Made by a program: the position numbers and the translations under genes | Part shown: in pieces, positions 25,905-34,394 of the stretch | Layout: each line of letters starts with the position of its first letter | How positions within the stretch are numbered: position 1 is the first letter of the stretch | The notes under the pieces: model-generated | What the model was told of the DNA's origin: nothing | The model's input: the letters and a program-made list of their open reading frames with translations, nothing else | Databases searched by the model: none | Assembly (NCBI GenBank): GCA_965263485.1 | Contig: CBDHHO010000004.1 | Location: 1,240,001 to 1,304,000, forward strand | Direction: 5' to 3' | DNA: 64,000 bases | DNA from: Haliotispira sp965263485 | Lineage (GTDB): Bacteria > Spirochaetota > Spirochaetia > SP-2023

Positions 25905-26741
25905 ATGGCTTCTCTCAAAAATTTCAATATATCCAACATTACTTGTTATCTACTGTTATTTATTTTTGCGGCTCTGTTTATTTTCCCTGTTTACTGGCTG
26001 CTGATTTCCAGCGTCAAAACTGCGCTGGAATTCTCCCGCATACCGCCCGGCTTCTTTCCGCAAAACTTTGATTTTTCCCATTATCCGGTGGTATGGCGAC
26101 GTCTGGACTTTGGCGGAGCCTTTCGCAATTCGATCTATGTCACGGCGTTGACTACCGGGTTGATCCTGTTGTTTTGCGGTATGGGGGGTTACGTCTTGGC
26201 CAAAAAGCACTTGCCGGGTAAAAAGGCCATTATGCTGGTCATTATCGCTACCATGGTGGTGCCTCCCACAGTTTTGCTGGTACCATTGTTTTACGTTATC
26301 AGTGCAGCGGGGCTTTACGACAGCCTGTGGGGACTGATTCTGCCATTTTCCGTGACATCTTTCGGTTTGTTTTTTATGAAGCAATATATGAGAGACCTGC
26401 CCAACGAATTATTGGAAGCGGCCCGGATGGACAGCTGTGGCGAGTATTCGGTGTTCTTTGTCATAGTATTGCCGCTGATTAAGCCGGGGTTGGCAACGCT
26501 GGCGACAATCGAGCTGGTCAACAACTGGAATTCATTCACTATGCCCTTGGTGCTGATCAAAACACCCGCACTCCAGACTATACCGCTCAAGATTTCTGCC
26601 TTGATTACCGCTACTGATGTTGTCGAATGGTCGTTGATTCTTGCGGGCAACGTACTGGCGGTGGTTCCGGTGCTGTTGATTTTTGTTAGCCTGCAAAATT
26701 ATTTTATCAAAGGGGTGATGGATGGAGCGGTGAAAGGGTAG
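25905..26741 (+). CDS. Sugar ABC transporter permease, MalG/UgpE type
   Basis: A 278-residue, six-segment permease with EAA loop LLEAARMDSCGEYSVFFVIVLPLI. It completes the importer begun at 23458. Downstream there is no clear terminator, only the repeat array. Confidence 0.93.
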   Translation: MASLKNFNISNITCYLLLFIFAALFIFPVYWLLISSVKTALEFSRIPPGFFPQNFDFSHYPVVWRRLDFGGAFRNSIYVTALTTGLILLFCGMGGYVLAKKHLPGKKAIMLVIIATMVVPPTVLLVPLFYVISAAGLYDSLWGLILPFSVTSFGLFFMKQYMRDLPNELLEAARMDSCGEYSVFFVIVLPLIKPGLATLATIELVNNWNSFTMPLVLIKTPALQTIPLKISALITATDVVEWSLILAGNVLAVVPVLLIFVSLQNYFIKGVMDGAVKG

Positions 26742-26836
26742 GATGAAAAAAATCCCCTGTAAGTCAAAAAGGCAGGAACTTTCCGCCAATGTGCTGCTAC
26801 CGCATCAAAGCTGTAATTCAGGTCCACACACAGGTA

Positions 26837-27500
26837 TAGATACTCTGAAGGACAGCTCCCAAAAATCCCCACCACAGAAAGATGCTGCCTCTGAAGTTGG
26901 CCTTCGCCAGCTCGCAGAAAGGAAGGTCGGGCCTCTGGCTGCGCACGGCCCTCCCCTGGTTCTCCCATGCTGCGCCAGCTCGCAAAAAAGGAAGGTCGGG
27001 CCTCTGGCTGCGCACGGCCCTCCCCTGGTTCTCCCATGCTGCGCCAGCTCGCAAAAAAGGAAGGTCGGGCCTGGCTGCGCACGGCCCTCCCCATTTCTCC
27101 CATGCTGCGCCAGCTCGCAGAAATGAAGGTCGGGCCTTGCTGCGCACGGCCCTCCCCGGTTCTCCCATGCTGCGCCAGCTCGCAGAAAGGAAGGTCGGGC
27201 CTCTGGCTGCGCACGGCCCTCCCCTGGTTCTCCCATGCTGCGCCAGCTCGCAGAAAAGAAGGTCGGGCCTCTGGCTGCGCACGGCCCTCCCCTGTTTCTC
27301 CCATGCTGCGCCAGCTCGCAAAAAAGGAAGGTCGGGCCTCTGGCTGCGCACGGCCCTCCCCATTTCTCCCATGCTGCGCCAGCTCGCAGAAATGAAGGTC
27401 GGGCCTAGCTGCGCACGGCCCTCCCCTGTTTCTCCCATGCTGCGCCAGCTCGCATGGGAGCCTCGCAAAAAAAGCCAATTTTTAGGGATTTTCCTGCAAT
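26837..27500. repeat. GC-rich tandem array, C copy, in a composite element
   Basis: Eight units spaced 66-70 bases by the GCGCCAGCTCGC mark (26906, 26972, 27041, 27107, 27171, 27240, 27308, 27375, 27441). It is flanked by a left part GGACAGCTCCCAAAAATCC...CACAGAAAGATG and a right part GCCAATTTTTAGGGATTTTCC. All long frames through it are artefacts of the unit being open in several frames. The stretch 26742-27653 holds no gene. Confidence 0.92.
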
Positions 27501-27593
27501 TTCTCTTGCCCTCCGCGGGGAAATCGTATATTCTTTAAGAAGAACAAGGTATTTTATAATGTCATTTTATCTTTTATTAAAACCATTCCGACC

Positions 27594-27640
27594 TTGGCCG
27601 GAACATCATTTTTATGCATTATTTTGCATAATAATACCAA
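27594..27640 (+). promoter_or_regulatory. Structured 5' leader of cassette C
   Basis: The same two hairpins as in cassette B (TTCCGACCTTGGCCGGAA, then TTATGCA / TGCATAA) stand before AAGGAG and the ATG at 27654. TATAAT precedes them as in cassette B. Confidence 0.6.
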
Positions 27641-27653
27641 GGAGTATTGCACT

Positions 27654-28402
27654 ATGGAACACAAGTTCAGTAAAATTCGCTCATCGCTCATCGCTCATCG
27701 CTCATCGCTCATCGCTCATCGAAAAAATTAAACTCATATAGCAGAGGAAATTATTTCTCTGCCGGTATTTTACGCCCATTTATCCTTTTATTTGTCTGCT
27801 CCCTGATTTTATGGGTCGCCTGCGATCCGCCCGAAGACACGCCCCCCAAAGACACGCCCCCCAAAGACACGCCCAAAGACAGTGTTGATACTCCCAGAGA
27901 CTTTGCTTTTGCGGGGGACTATATCATCACTAACAGCACCCAAGCGGAAGTCCAATATCCACAATTTTTTCAAGCAGGCACTTATGCCCCAGGCTCTGTA
28001 TATTTGGGGACCCTGCATGTGGGCTCTGATGCCAGCCTCAGCATTGCCAGCATTGAGGCAGATTTTCAAACTTCAGGCGCATTGCACCGCATTGATTTTG
28101 AGACAGCAGAGCAGGATCCGAACAAGTCTCCGCCAAGCATTGCCGAAACTTCTTACAACATGGAATCTTTTCGTTTGGACTCCGACCGTACTCTAGAAAC
28201 GAATATCATACCCGTATCGTATGAACGCGATCAGCATGCTGTATCCCTCCAGTTTGTCAATCCAACGGGGGGAGCGGTGATCGAAATAAATATTCCTGCC
28301 GGGGCTTCTGCCACAGATCCATGGATATCAGGAACTACCAGTGCCTTAGGCCTTACATCGTATCCGGAGAGTTTCAGTATCACATTAATGCGCAAGCAAT
28401 AG
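27654..28402 (+). CDS. Lipoprotein cassette C: heptamer leader, body in the -1 frame
   Basis: Front end as in A and B: MEHKFSKI, six CGCTCAT units, frame-0 stop. The -1 frame reads RPFILLFVCSLILWVAC and then a linker with three DTPPK-type repeats, followed by a body of about 180 residues of unknown family, rich in beta-prone text (IIPVSYERDQHAVSLQF). The joined product is about 249 residues. The body is unrelated to A, B or D, showing that the same front end has been joined to different bodies. A strong terminator follows at 28441. Confidence 0.7.
27678..27719 (+). repeat. Heptanucleotide repeat, six units, cassette C
   Basis: Six perfect CGCTCAT units followed by CGAAAAAATTAA. Confidence 0.95.
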
Positions 28403-28440
28403 GATAATAGAAACATTGCAAACCGTTTGTTTCGGAATAA

Positions 28441-28474
28441 AGAAGAGCCCCTTTCGTACGAAAGGGGCTCTTCT
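28441..28474 (+). terminator. Intrinsic terminator after cassette C
   Basis: A perfect 16-bp stem AGAAGAGCCCCTTTCG / CGAAAGGGGCTCTTCT around TA, followed by TTTG on the + strand. The flanking A-rich side would also allow weak use from the other strand. Confidence 0.85.
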
Positions 28475-28652
28475 TTGAGGTGCCTTCAAGAATTGTCTCG
28501 GATCAAATATTCCCATCGACTTTGTTTTTTTTATGCTGGAATCCACGTTGTCAATAGGGAATCATTCTAGCAATAAACAACGGAAAATCATCGGGCTCCG
28601 GGCTGCCCGCCTTGACGGAACAAAAAACAAGCCAAGTACACAGTATACTCAA

Positions 28653-28816
28653 GGGGACCTCTAAAAATTCGCTTTCGATGTTGAATCAGCGAGATTTTGT
28701 CGATAGCGAGGAAGTGAAGCCGAGGCATACTTTGCTGTATGGTAAGGCTTTGCTGACGAAGCTATTCGGCAACAAGATCGCGATTCAGCGCGAAATTGGA
28801 ATTTTTAGAGGTCCCC
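28653..28816. mobile_element. Inverted-repeat element, type copy 1
   Basis: GGGGACCTCTAAAAATTC and GAATTTTTAGAGG-TCCCC (as GGAATTTTTAGAGGTCCCC) bound 164 bases. The whole element matches 38349-38512 almost base for base, including GATTTTGTCGATAGCGAGG and the CAAGATCGCGATTCAGCGC inner text. It has no coding capacity. The gap 28403-28932 otherwise holds the terminator and a direct repeat TATGTACTATCCTTATAT (two copies, 28818-28856). Confidence 0.9.
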
Positions 28817-28932
28817 TCTATGTACTATCCTTATATTATGTACTATCCTTATATATGGTGGAAAACAGCCCCAACGCAGAAAATTCATCATAGAAAACCT
28901 GAAAGACTAAGCATTTGTTTGGAGGAACCACC

Positions 28933-29352
28933 ATGTCTGACATAATCCGCTTCGGCATCTCACTGCCTCAAAAACTTTCTGACGACTTCGACCAATACAT
29001 CCGAAACGCCCACTACACCAACCGCTCTGAAGCCATCCGCGATCTGATCCGCAACGAACTGGTCCAACAAGAATGGCAACCCCCCAGAACCCAGGTTGCC
29101 GGAGCCATAATCTTCATCTACGACCACCACGTGCGCAACCTCGTGGACAAAATCATCGCCATACAACACGATTTCTACCAGCTGATCCTCTCCAGCCAAC
29201 ACATCCATCTGGACCACGACAACTGCCTGGAAATCTTGGCACTGCGTGGAGAATCCGGCCAAGTACAAACACTCTACCGAAAACTCAAAGCCATCAAAGG
29301 CATCAAACACAGCTCCCTGAACATGAGCTCCACCGGACAGAACCTCAGCTGA
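28933..29352 (+). CDS. nikR: Nickel-responsive regulator NikR
   Basis: A 139-residue ribbon-helix-helix/ACT-fold regulator. The DNA-binding part is MSDIIRFGISLPQKLSDDFD. Nickel ligands correspond to H79, H90, H92 and C98 (QHD, HIHLDHDNC), aligned to H76, H87, H89 and C95 of E. coli NikR. GGAGG before the ATG at 28933 sets the start. It stands directly before the nickel transporter genes, whose promoter carries a spaced palindrome likely to be its operator. Its 3' two-thirds recur at 32153 and its 3' half at 38064. Confidence 0.95.
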   Translation: MSDIIRFGISLPQKLSDDFDQYIRNAHYTNRSEAIRDLIRNELVQQEWQPPRTQVAGAIIFIYDHHVRNLVDKIIAIQHDFYQLILSSQHIHLDHDNCLEILALRGESGQVQTLYRKLKAIKGIKHSSLNMSSTGQNLS

Positions 29353-29383
29353 GCCAGTCTGGCGAAATTTCTCAAAATTTTGC

Positions 29384-29420
29384 TGGACTTTCAGTGTTAC
29401 CTATGTTACAATCGTAACAT
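29384..29420 (+). promoter_or_regulatory. Promoter and probable NikR operator of nikMNQO
   Basis: TGGACT, 17 bases, TACAAT. Half-sites GTGTTAC (29394-29400) and GTAACAT (29414-29420), 13 bases apart, cover the spacer and the -10 box. The same arrangement recurs at 32486 and 38286. Confidence 0.75.
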
Positions 29421-29461
29421 TAGTTCAGCAAAGAATTGAATCAAAACTCCGGAGGTGCGCT

Positions 29462-30532
29462 ATGCACATGGCAGACGCTCTACTATCCCCCGCAGTCGGA
29501 GGCACCATGTGGGTGGCCTCGGCAGCCCTGGCCGGATATTCCACCAAAAAACTCACCGGCACACTGGACCAGAAAAAAATTCCCCTGATGGGCGTGATGG
29601 GCGCACTGGTCTTTGCCGCCCAAATGATCAACTTCTCCATACCCGGAACCGGCTCCAGCGGACACATCGGGGGTGGGCTGCTGCTCTCGGCCATACTGGG
29701 ACCCTACGCCGGCTTCCTCACCATGGCCTCGGTACTCACCATCCAGGCCCTGTTCTTCGCGGACGGCGGCCTGCTGGCCCTGGGAGCCAATATCTTCAAC
29801 CTGGGCTTTTTCACCGCATTTGTGGTCTACCCGCTAATCTACCAGAAAATTGTAAGGGACCAGCACACCCGAAAACGAATACTGTCGGGTGCGCTCATTG
29901 CCACCGTGGTGGGGCTGCAGCTGGGAGCCTTTTTCGTTGTGCTGGAAACGCAAATCTCGGGCAAAACCGAACTGCCCTTCGGCACCTTTGTCCTGCTGAT
30001 GCAACCCATACACTTGGCCATAGGCATCATCGAAGGCCTGATCACCACGGCCGTACTGCTGTTCCTGCAAAAAGAACGCCCGGAAATCCTCCACGCCGCA
30101 CAGAACCGGCAAGCTCTCGGAGCCCTGCCAATCAAAAAAGTCCTGCTGAAACTCCTGCTGCTGAGTGCCCTAACCGGGGGCATTCTCGCCTGGTTCGCCT
30201 CGTCCAACCCCGACGGCCTCGAATGGTCGCTGTACAAAGGAGCTGCCAGCAGCCCGGAACTCCAGACGGGGAGCGGCAACGCCATCTACAGAGGCCTCTC
30301 TGCGATACAGCAAAAACTTTCCTTCCTGCCCGGCTACGGCTTTGCCCCCGGGAGCAACCAAGATGTCCAAGCTCCCACAGCTGTGAACGCGGCCGCCGGG
30401 ACATCGTTATCCGGCATCTTCGGCGGCCTGCTGACTCTGATTCTGGCATCACTGACCGGGGCACTGCTTTACCTGTTCAAACGACACCGGAAGCCAAATC
30501 AGAGCGCAAGCGGAGCAGAGCAGGACCCATGA
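29462..30532 (+). CDS. nikMN: ECF nickel/cobalt transporter, fused NikM-NikN (CbiM-CbiN)
   Basis: A 356-residue membrane protein. The N-terminus MHMADALLSPAVGG is the metal-binding start of the CbiM/NikM substrate component (His2). The C-terminal ~110 residues (one segment at ~210, a periplasmic stretch, and one near 330) match the NikN/CbiN two-helix partner fused in frame. GGAGGTGCGCT precedes the ATG. It forms an energy-coupling-factor importer with the NikQ and NikO genes that follow. Nickel rather than cobalt is suggested by NikR. Confidence 0.9.
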   Translation: MHMADALLSPAVGGTMWVASAALAGYSTKKLTGTLDQKKIPLMGVMGALVFAAQMINFSIPGTGSSGHIGGGLLLSAILGPYAGFLTMASVLTIQALFFADGGLLALGANIFNLGFFTAFVVYPLIYQKIVRDQHTRKRILSGALIATVVGLQLGAFFVVLETQISGKTELPFGTFVLLMQPIHLAIGIIEGLITTAVLLFLQKERPEILHAAQNRQALGALPIKKVLLKLLLLSALTGGILAWFASSNPDGLEWSLYKGAASSPELQTGSGNAIYRGLSAIQQKLSFLPGYGFAPGSNQDVQAPTAVNAAAGTSLSGIFGGLLTLILASLTGALLYLFKRHRKPNQSASGAEQDP

Positions 30533-30541
30533 TTCCCAAAA

Positions 30542-31405
30542 GTGCCGGAACACCCCGTGTCATCATTTTTTGAAACGGTCTCCAAGCTTGGACATCTGGA
30601 CCAACTCTCGCGCAAGGACTCCCCGATCCACCGGCTCCACCCCCTAGCCAAGCTGCTGGTTACTGCCGTGTACCTGTTTACGGTCATATCCTTCGACAGC
30701 TACCAGATCAGTGCCCTGATTCCCTACCTCCTGTACCCGCTGCTGCTCCTCTGGCTCGCGGACATTCCCCTGGGCCTGATATTCAAACGAGTCCTGCTGG
30801 TAGAACCATTGATTATAGGCATCGGTATTCTGAACCCGATATTCTCCCAGGGCAGCGTTTCCATCGAGATCGGGCTCTATAACTGGGAAATTCCCAGCGG
30901 CTGGATAATTTTCGTCTCCATCGTAATCAAATGCACCCTGACGGTAAGTGCTGGCCTGTGCTACCTAGTCACCACCGGCATGGAACGCATCGCCCAGACC
31001 CTGCGCCTGCTACGGGTACCCAGAATATTCGTGCTACAACTGGTGCTGACCTACCGCTACATCAGCGTACTGCTCCGCCAACTGGGACGCACGGTGCGGG
31101 CCTACCACCTGCGCGCCCCCGGCCCCGGAAAAAAGTATTGGCCAAAGCGCCGCAAAGGAATTGACAGAAGCGCCTGGGGCTCCCTGCTGGGCCAAATGAT
31201 CCTGCGCACCTTCGACCGGGCCGAAAGAATCTACATCTCCATGCGCCTGCGCCACTTCCACGGAGAATACTACAGCGGCCCGCCCCAACGATTCCGGCTG
31301 CGGGACCTGCTGTTCTGTCTCGGCTGCAGCGCAATATTTATCGCAGCCCGATATGTAAACCTCTCCGTGTGGCTGGGCAACACCCTGCTGGGAGGGATAC
31401 ATTGA
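30542..31405 (+). CDS. nikQ: ECF transporter transmembrane component NikQ/CbiQ
   Basis: A 287-residue T component with several membrane segments, HRLHPLAKLL at the start of the membrane part, and a helix carrying the ATPase-coupling motif LRAPGPGK and a later SMRLRHFHG. The start is a GTG at 30542; another GTG at 30557 is possible. It overlaps the ATPase gene by four bases. Confidence 0.9.
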   Translation: MPEHPVSSFFETVSKLGHLDQLSRKDSPIHRLHPLAKLLVTAVYLFTVISFDSYQISALIPYLLYPLLLLWLADIPLGLIFKRVLLVEPLIIGIGILNPIFSQGSVSIEIGLYNWEIPSGWIIFVSIVIKCTLTVSAGLCYLVTTGMERIAQTLRLLRVPRIFVLQLVLTYRYISVLLRQLGRTVRAYHLRAPGPGKKYWPKRRKGIDRSAWGSLLGQMILRTFDRAERIYISMRLRHFHGEYYSGPPQRFRLRDLLFCLGCSAIFIAARYVNLSVWLGNTLLGGIH

Positions 31406-32442
31406 GCCACCACATCGTCGAAGCCAAAGACATCTACTTTCGATACCCAAACAAACAAAAAGCCATTGACGGCATCTCTTTCCGCATACTGCACGGGGAA
31501 TCCGTAGGCATTATCGGAGCCAACGGAGCCGGAAAGTCGACCCTGCTACTGCTGCTGATGGGCGTACTGTTCCCCGACAGAGGCTCAATAGCCATTGGGG
31601 AACTGACGATGACCCGAAAAAACGTCGACTTTGTACGCCAGCGTATGGGTATGATGATGCAGGACCCCGATGACCAGCTGTTCATGCCCACCGTATACCA
31701 GGATGTGGCATTTGGCCCACGCAACCTGAGGCTGGACGAAAGCTCGGTACAGGAACGCGTGGCCACCGCCCTGGAAAAGACCGGAACCGCGCACCTGGCC
31801 CAACGCTCCCCGCAGCAACTCTCAGGAGGCGAAAAACGCGCCGTCGTGTTGGCCGCAGTACTGGCGATGGAACCGGACATCCTGATCCTCGACGAACCGA
31901 CATCCTTCCTCGACCCCAAATCGCGCCGCCGTTTTATGAAACAGCTGCAAGGCTTTCGGCACACGAAAATCATCACCACGCATGACCTAGACATGGCCTA
32001 TGAACTGTGCGAACGGATTATTATTGTCAAAGACGGCCAACTGATCGCTGATGACAAAGGCAGTGTCCTGCTGACGCAAGCGGAACTGCTGGAATCCTGC
32101 GCTTTGGAACTGCCCTTTGTCCTGCAAGGAACGATGCAAGACAAAGGGCAAGCTCCCCCCCAGGACCCAGGTTGCCGGAGCCATAATCTTCATCTACGAC
32201 CACCACGTGCGCAACCTCGTGGACAAAATCATCGCCATACAACACGATTTCTACCAGCTGATCCTCTCCAGCCAACACATCCATCTGGACCACGACAACT
32301 GCCTGGAAATCTTGGCACTGCGTGGAGAATCCGGCCAAGTACAAACACTCTACCGAAAACTCAAAGCCATCAAAGCCATCAAAGCCATCAAAGCCATCAA
32401 ACACAGCTCCCTGAACATGAGCTCCACCGGACAGAACCTTAG
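31402..32442 (+). CDS. nikO: ECF transporter ATPase NikO with an overprinted His-rich tail
   Basis: A 346-residue protein. Residues 1-250 are a normal CbiO/NikO ATPase: Walker A GANGAGKST (39-47), Q-loop QDPDDQLF, signature LSGGEKR, Walker B ILILDEPTS. TTG at 31402 is the start, with GGGAGGG upstream and overlap with the nikQ stop. From about residue 251 the frame runs into a copied nikR 3' end in a different frame, adding about 95 residues rich in Pro, Arg and His, including four SHQ repeats. Eleven His in the tail could bind nickel, or it may be a neutral scar. The native C-terminus appears almost complete. Confidence 0.88.
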   Translation: MSHHIVEAKDIYFRYPNKQKAIDGISFRILHGESVGIIGANGAGKSTLLLLLMGVLFPDRGSIAIGELTMTRKNVDFVRQRMGMMMQDPDDQLFMPTVYQDVAFGPRNLRLDESSVQERVATALEKTGTAHLAQRSPQQLSGGEKRAVVLAAVLAMEPDILILDEPTSFLDPKSRRRFMKQLQGFRHTKIITTHDLDMAYELCERIIIVKDGQLIADDKGSVLLTQAELLESCALELPFVLQGTMQDKGQAPPQDPGCRSHNLHLRPPRAQPRGQNHRHTTRFLPADPLQPTHPSGPRQLPGNLGTAWRIRPSTNTLPKTQSHQSHQSHQSHQTQLPEHELHRTEP

Positions 32443-32446
32443 CTGA
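32153..32446 (+). pseudogene. Copied nikR 3' segment (copy 2)
   Basis: Near-identical to nikR from CCCAGGTTGCCGGAGCC to its stop, so it encodes the ACT-like nickel-binding domain without the DNA-binding part. The copy has extra 9-bp units (AAAGCCATC), giving KAI four times where nikR has KAIKGIK. Its nikR frame stays open from about 32117 but lacks a good start. The other frame is used as the nikO tail. Confidence 0.9.
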
Positions 32447-32485
32447 AAAGGCTCGGAAATTTTTGGGCAACTCTAAAAATTCCAC

Positions 32486-32522
32486 TTGACCCCTAGTGCT
32501 ACTTATGTTATAATCGTGACAC
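32486..32522 (+). promoter_or_regulatory. Promoter and probable NikR operator of the nikABCDE-type operon
   Basis: TTGACC, 17 bases, TATAAT: a near-consensus promoter. Half-sites GTGCTAC (32496-32502) and GTGACAC (32516-32522) are 13 bases apart. An element left end (GGGCAACTCTAAAAATTCC, 32465) overlaps its upstream edge. Confidence 0.75.
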
Positions 32523-32718
32523 CAAATCAGTAAGACATTTGAGTTTCTGCTCGCTGCTCACAAAGCGTGGGGCAAGGGAGTCCCCGGGCCGCGTTTGCTG
32601 GTGTACAGCTAGCCCTTATCCGTGAAGGGTTACAAAAAAGATAATGTTCATTGCATGAAAGACTACGAAATTGCATCAACTCGGGCGACCTTGCTCGAAA
32701 AACAAATACGGAGGTACC

Positions 32719-34329
32719 ATGAATTCTACTAAACTGTTGACTCGTGGACTTGTTTCAGTGGGCATCCTCATTCTGGTGATGACATTTGGAATTTACCCGG
32801 CCTTTGCTAAAGGCACCTCATCCAAGGACACACTCGTCCTTGCCGTAGGGGGTGAAAACTCGGAAGGATATGACCCTCTTCTGGGATGGGGAAGTTATGG
32901 CAATCCACTTTTTCACAGCACGCTTTTGAAAAGAGATTCAGATTTGAACATTGTTTCTGATTTGGCCACCGCTTGGGAACTTTCGGAAGACCGCAAGACT
33001 TGGACGGTTTCAATTCGAGATGATGCAAAATTCTCTGATGGTTCTACTTTGGCCGCCAAAGATGTTGCGTTTACTTTCAACAAAGGGCTTGAAGCAGGCG
33101 GCAAGATAGATCTCTCACCCCTTGAGAGAGCTACGGCCGCAAACCGTACAACCGTGACGCTGCACCTGAAGCAGCCCGACATCACGTTTATCCAACACCT
33201 GATCACCTTGGGGATCGTGCCCGAAAAGCTGTACGGTCCCGAGTACGGGAGAAATCCTGTCGGTTCTGGACCATACAAGCTCGTGCGCTGGGATGAAGGG
33301 CAACAAATGATCGTGGAGGCCAATGATCTGTATTATGGCAAACAGCCTGAGATCAAGAGGCTTGTGTTTTTATTTTCGGAGGAGGATGCCGCTTTGGCCG
33401 CTGCACGGGCCGGAAAGGTCGATGTGCTGGGTGTTCCCTCAAGCCTTGCACGCCAGAATATACCCGGCATGAAGCTGCATGTTGTAAAGAGTGTGGACAA
33501 TCGCGGACTGATGTTCCCAACGGTCCCAAACGAAGGAAAGAAAACGCCAAAGGGCGTTCCCGTGGGCAATAATGTCACAGCCGATGCCGCAATTCGCAAA
33601 GCGGTCAACTACGCCATCGACCGGCAGGCCCTCGTAGACGGTGTGCTAGATGGTTACGGGCGCCCCGCTTTCGGTGTGGTCGATGATTTACCGTGGGATA
33701 ATCGCAACATTCGATTCCAGGACAATGACGCCGAAAGGGCCAAGAACATCTTGGAGAAGGCCGGTTGGGTGGACAAAGATGGGGGTGGCATTCGGGAAAA
33801 AGACGACATGCGAGCCGAGTTCAGGATTGTGTACAACGCCAAAGACTCTCTGCGCCAGGGGCTGGCCCTAGCAGTGTCGGACATGCTCAAGCCGGTGGGT
33901 ATAAACGCCATACCCAAGGGCGAAAATTGGGACCGGATCAAAACGCAGCTCACCCATACGCATGTCGTGGTTTATGGGTTCGGTGATCACAGTCCGCTGG
34001 AAATGTACAAGCTCTATCACACTCCCGGGCCGGAGCCGATGTATCGGAACGCCGGGTTCTATTCGAATCTAGTGGTGGACAAGCACCTGCAAAACGCCCG
34101 CTCCGCCGCATCTTTTGAAGCCTCCATTCCGCATTGGCGACAAGCGCAATGGGATGGACAGACAGGCTTCACTGTTCCCGGCGACGCGGCCTGGGCATGG
34201 CTGGTCAACCTCGACCATACCTATTTTTTGAACAAGTGCCTGGATGTGGGTCAATCGCAAATAGAGCCCCACGGCCACGGGTGGCCGATCACCGCCAACA
34301 TCAATGAATGGGCCTGGACTTGCGATTAG
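32719..34329 (+). CDS. Nickel/peptide-type ABC substrate-binding protein
   Basis: A 536-residue family-5 solute-binding protein of the NikA/CntA-like branch. GGAGG before the ATG at 32719 sets the start. A signal peptide (LVSVGILILVMTFGIYPAFA) is followed by DTLVLAVGGENSEGYDPL, and the TWTVSIRDDAKFSDGSTL block is typical of the family. The signal appears cleaved after AFA rather than lipidated. It is first of a five-gene importer behind a NikR-type promoter. Nickel, or a nickel-metallophore complex, is the inferred substrate. Confidence 0.85.
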   Translation: MNSTKLLTRGLVSVGILILVMTFGIYPAFAKGTSSKDTLVLAVGGENSEGYDPLLGWGSYGNPLFHSTLLKRDSDLNIVSDLATAWELSEDRKTWTVSIRDDAKFSDGSTLAAKDVAFTFNKGLEAGGKIDLSPLERATAANRTTVTLHLKQPDITFIQHLITLGIVPEKLYGPEYGRNPVGSGPYKLVRWDEGQQMIVEANDLYYGKQPEIKRLVFLFSEEDAALAAARAGKVDVLGVPSSLARQNIPGMKLHVVKSVDNRGLMFPTVPNEGKKTPKGVPVGNNVTADAAIRKAVNYAIDRQALVDGVLDGYGRPAFGVVDDLPWDNRNIRFQDNDAERAKNILEKAGWVDKDGGGIREKDDMRAEFRIVYNAKDSLRQGLALAVSDMLKPVGINAIPKGENWDRIKTQLTHTHVVVYGFGDHSPLEMYKLYHTPGPEPMYRNAGFYSNLVVDKHLQNARSAASFEASIPHWRQAQWDGQTGFTVPGDAAWAWLVNLDHTYFLNKCLDVGQSQIEPHGHGWPITANINEWAWTCD

Positions 34330-34340
34330 CCGCCTTTAAG

Positions 34341-34377
34341 AGGGCGACCGAAGGCCCGGGACGCCTTCGGTCGCCCT
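34341..34377 (+). terminator. Strong hairpin between binding-protein and permease genes
   Basis: A perfect 15-bp stem AGGGCGACCGAAGGC / GCCTTCGGTCGCCCT with a seven-base loop, not followed by a T-run. It probably stabilises or attenuates the transcript so that more binding protein than permease is made. Confidence 0.65.
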
Positions 34378-34394
34378 TCTCATATTCCGCGTTC

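Noticed and set aside
26837..27500. Regular 66-70 bp spacing suggested a CRISPR array.
   Set aside because: The whole unit is repeated with no unique spacers, units vary in length, and no cas genes are near.
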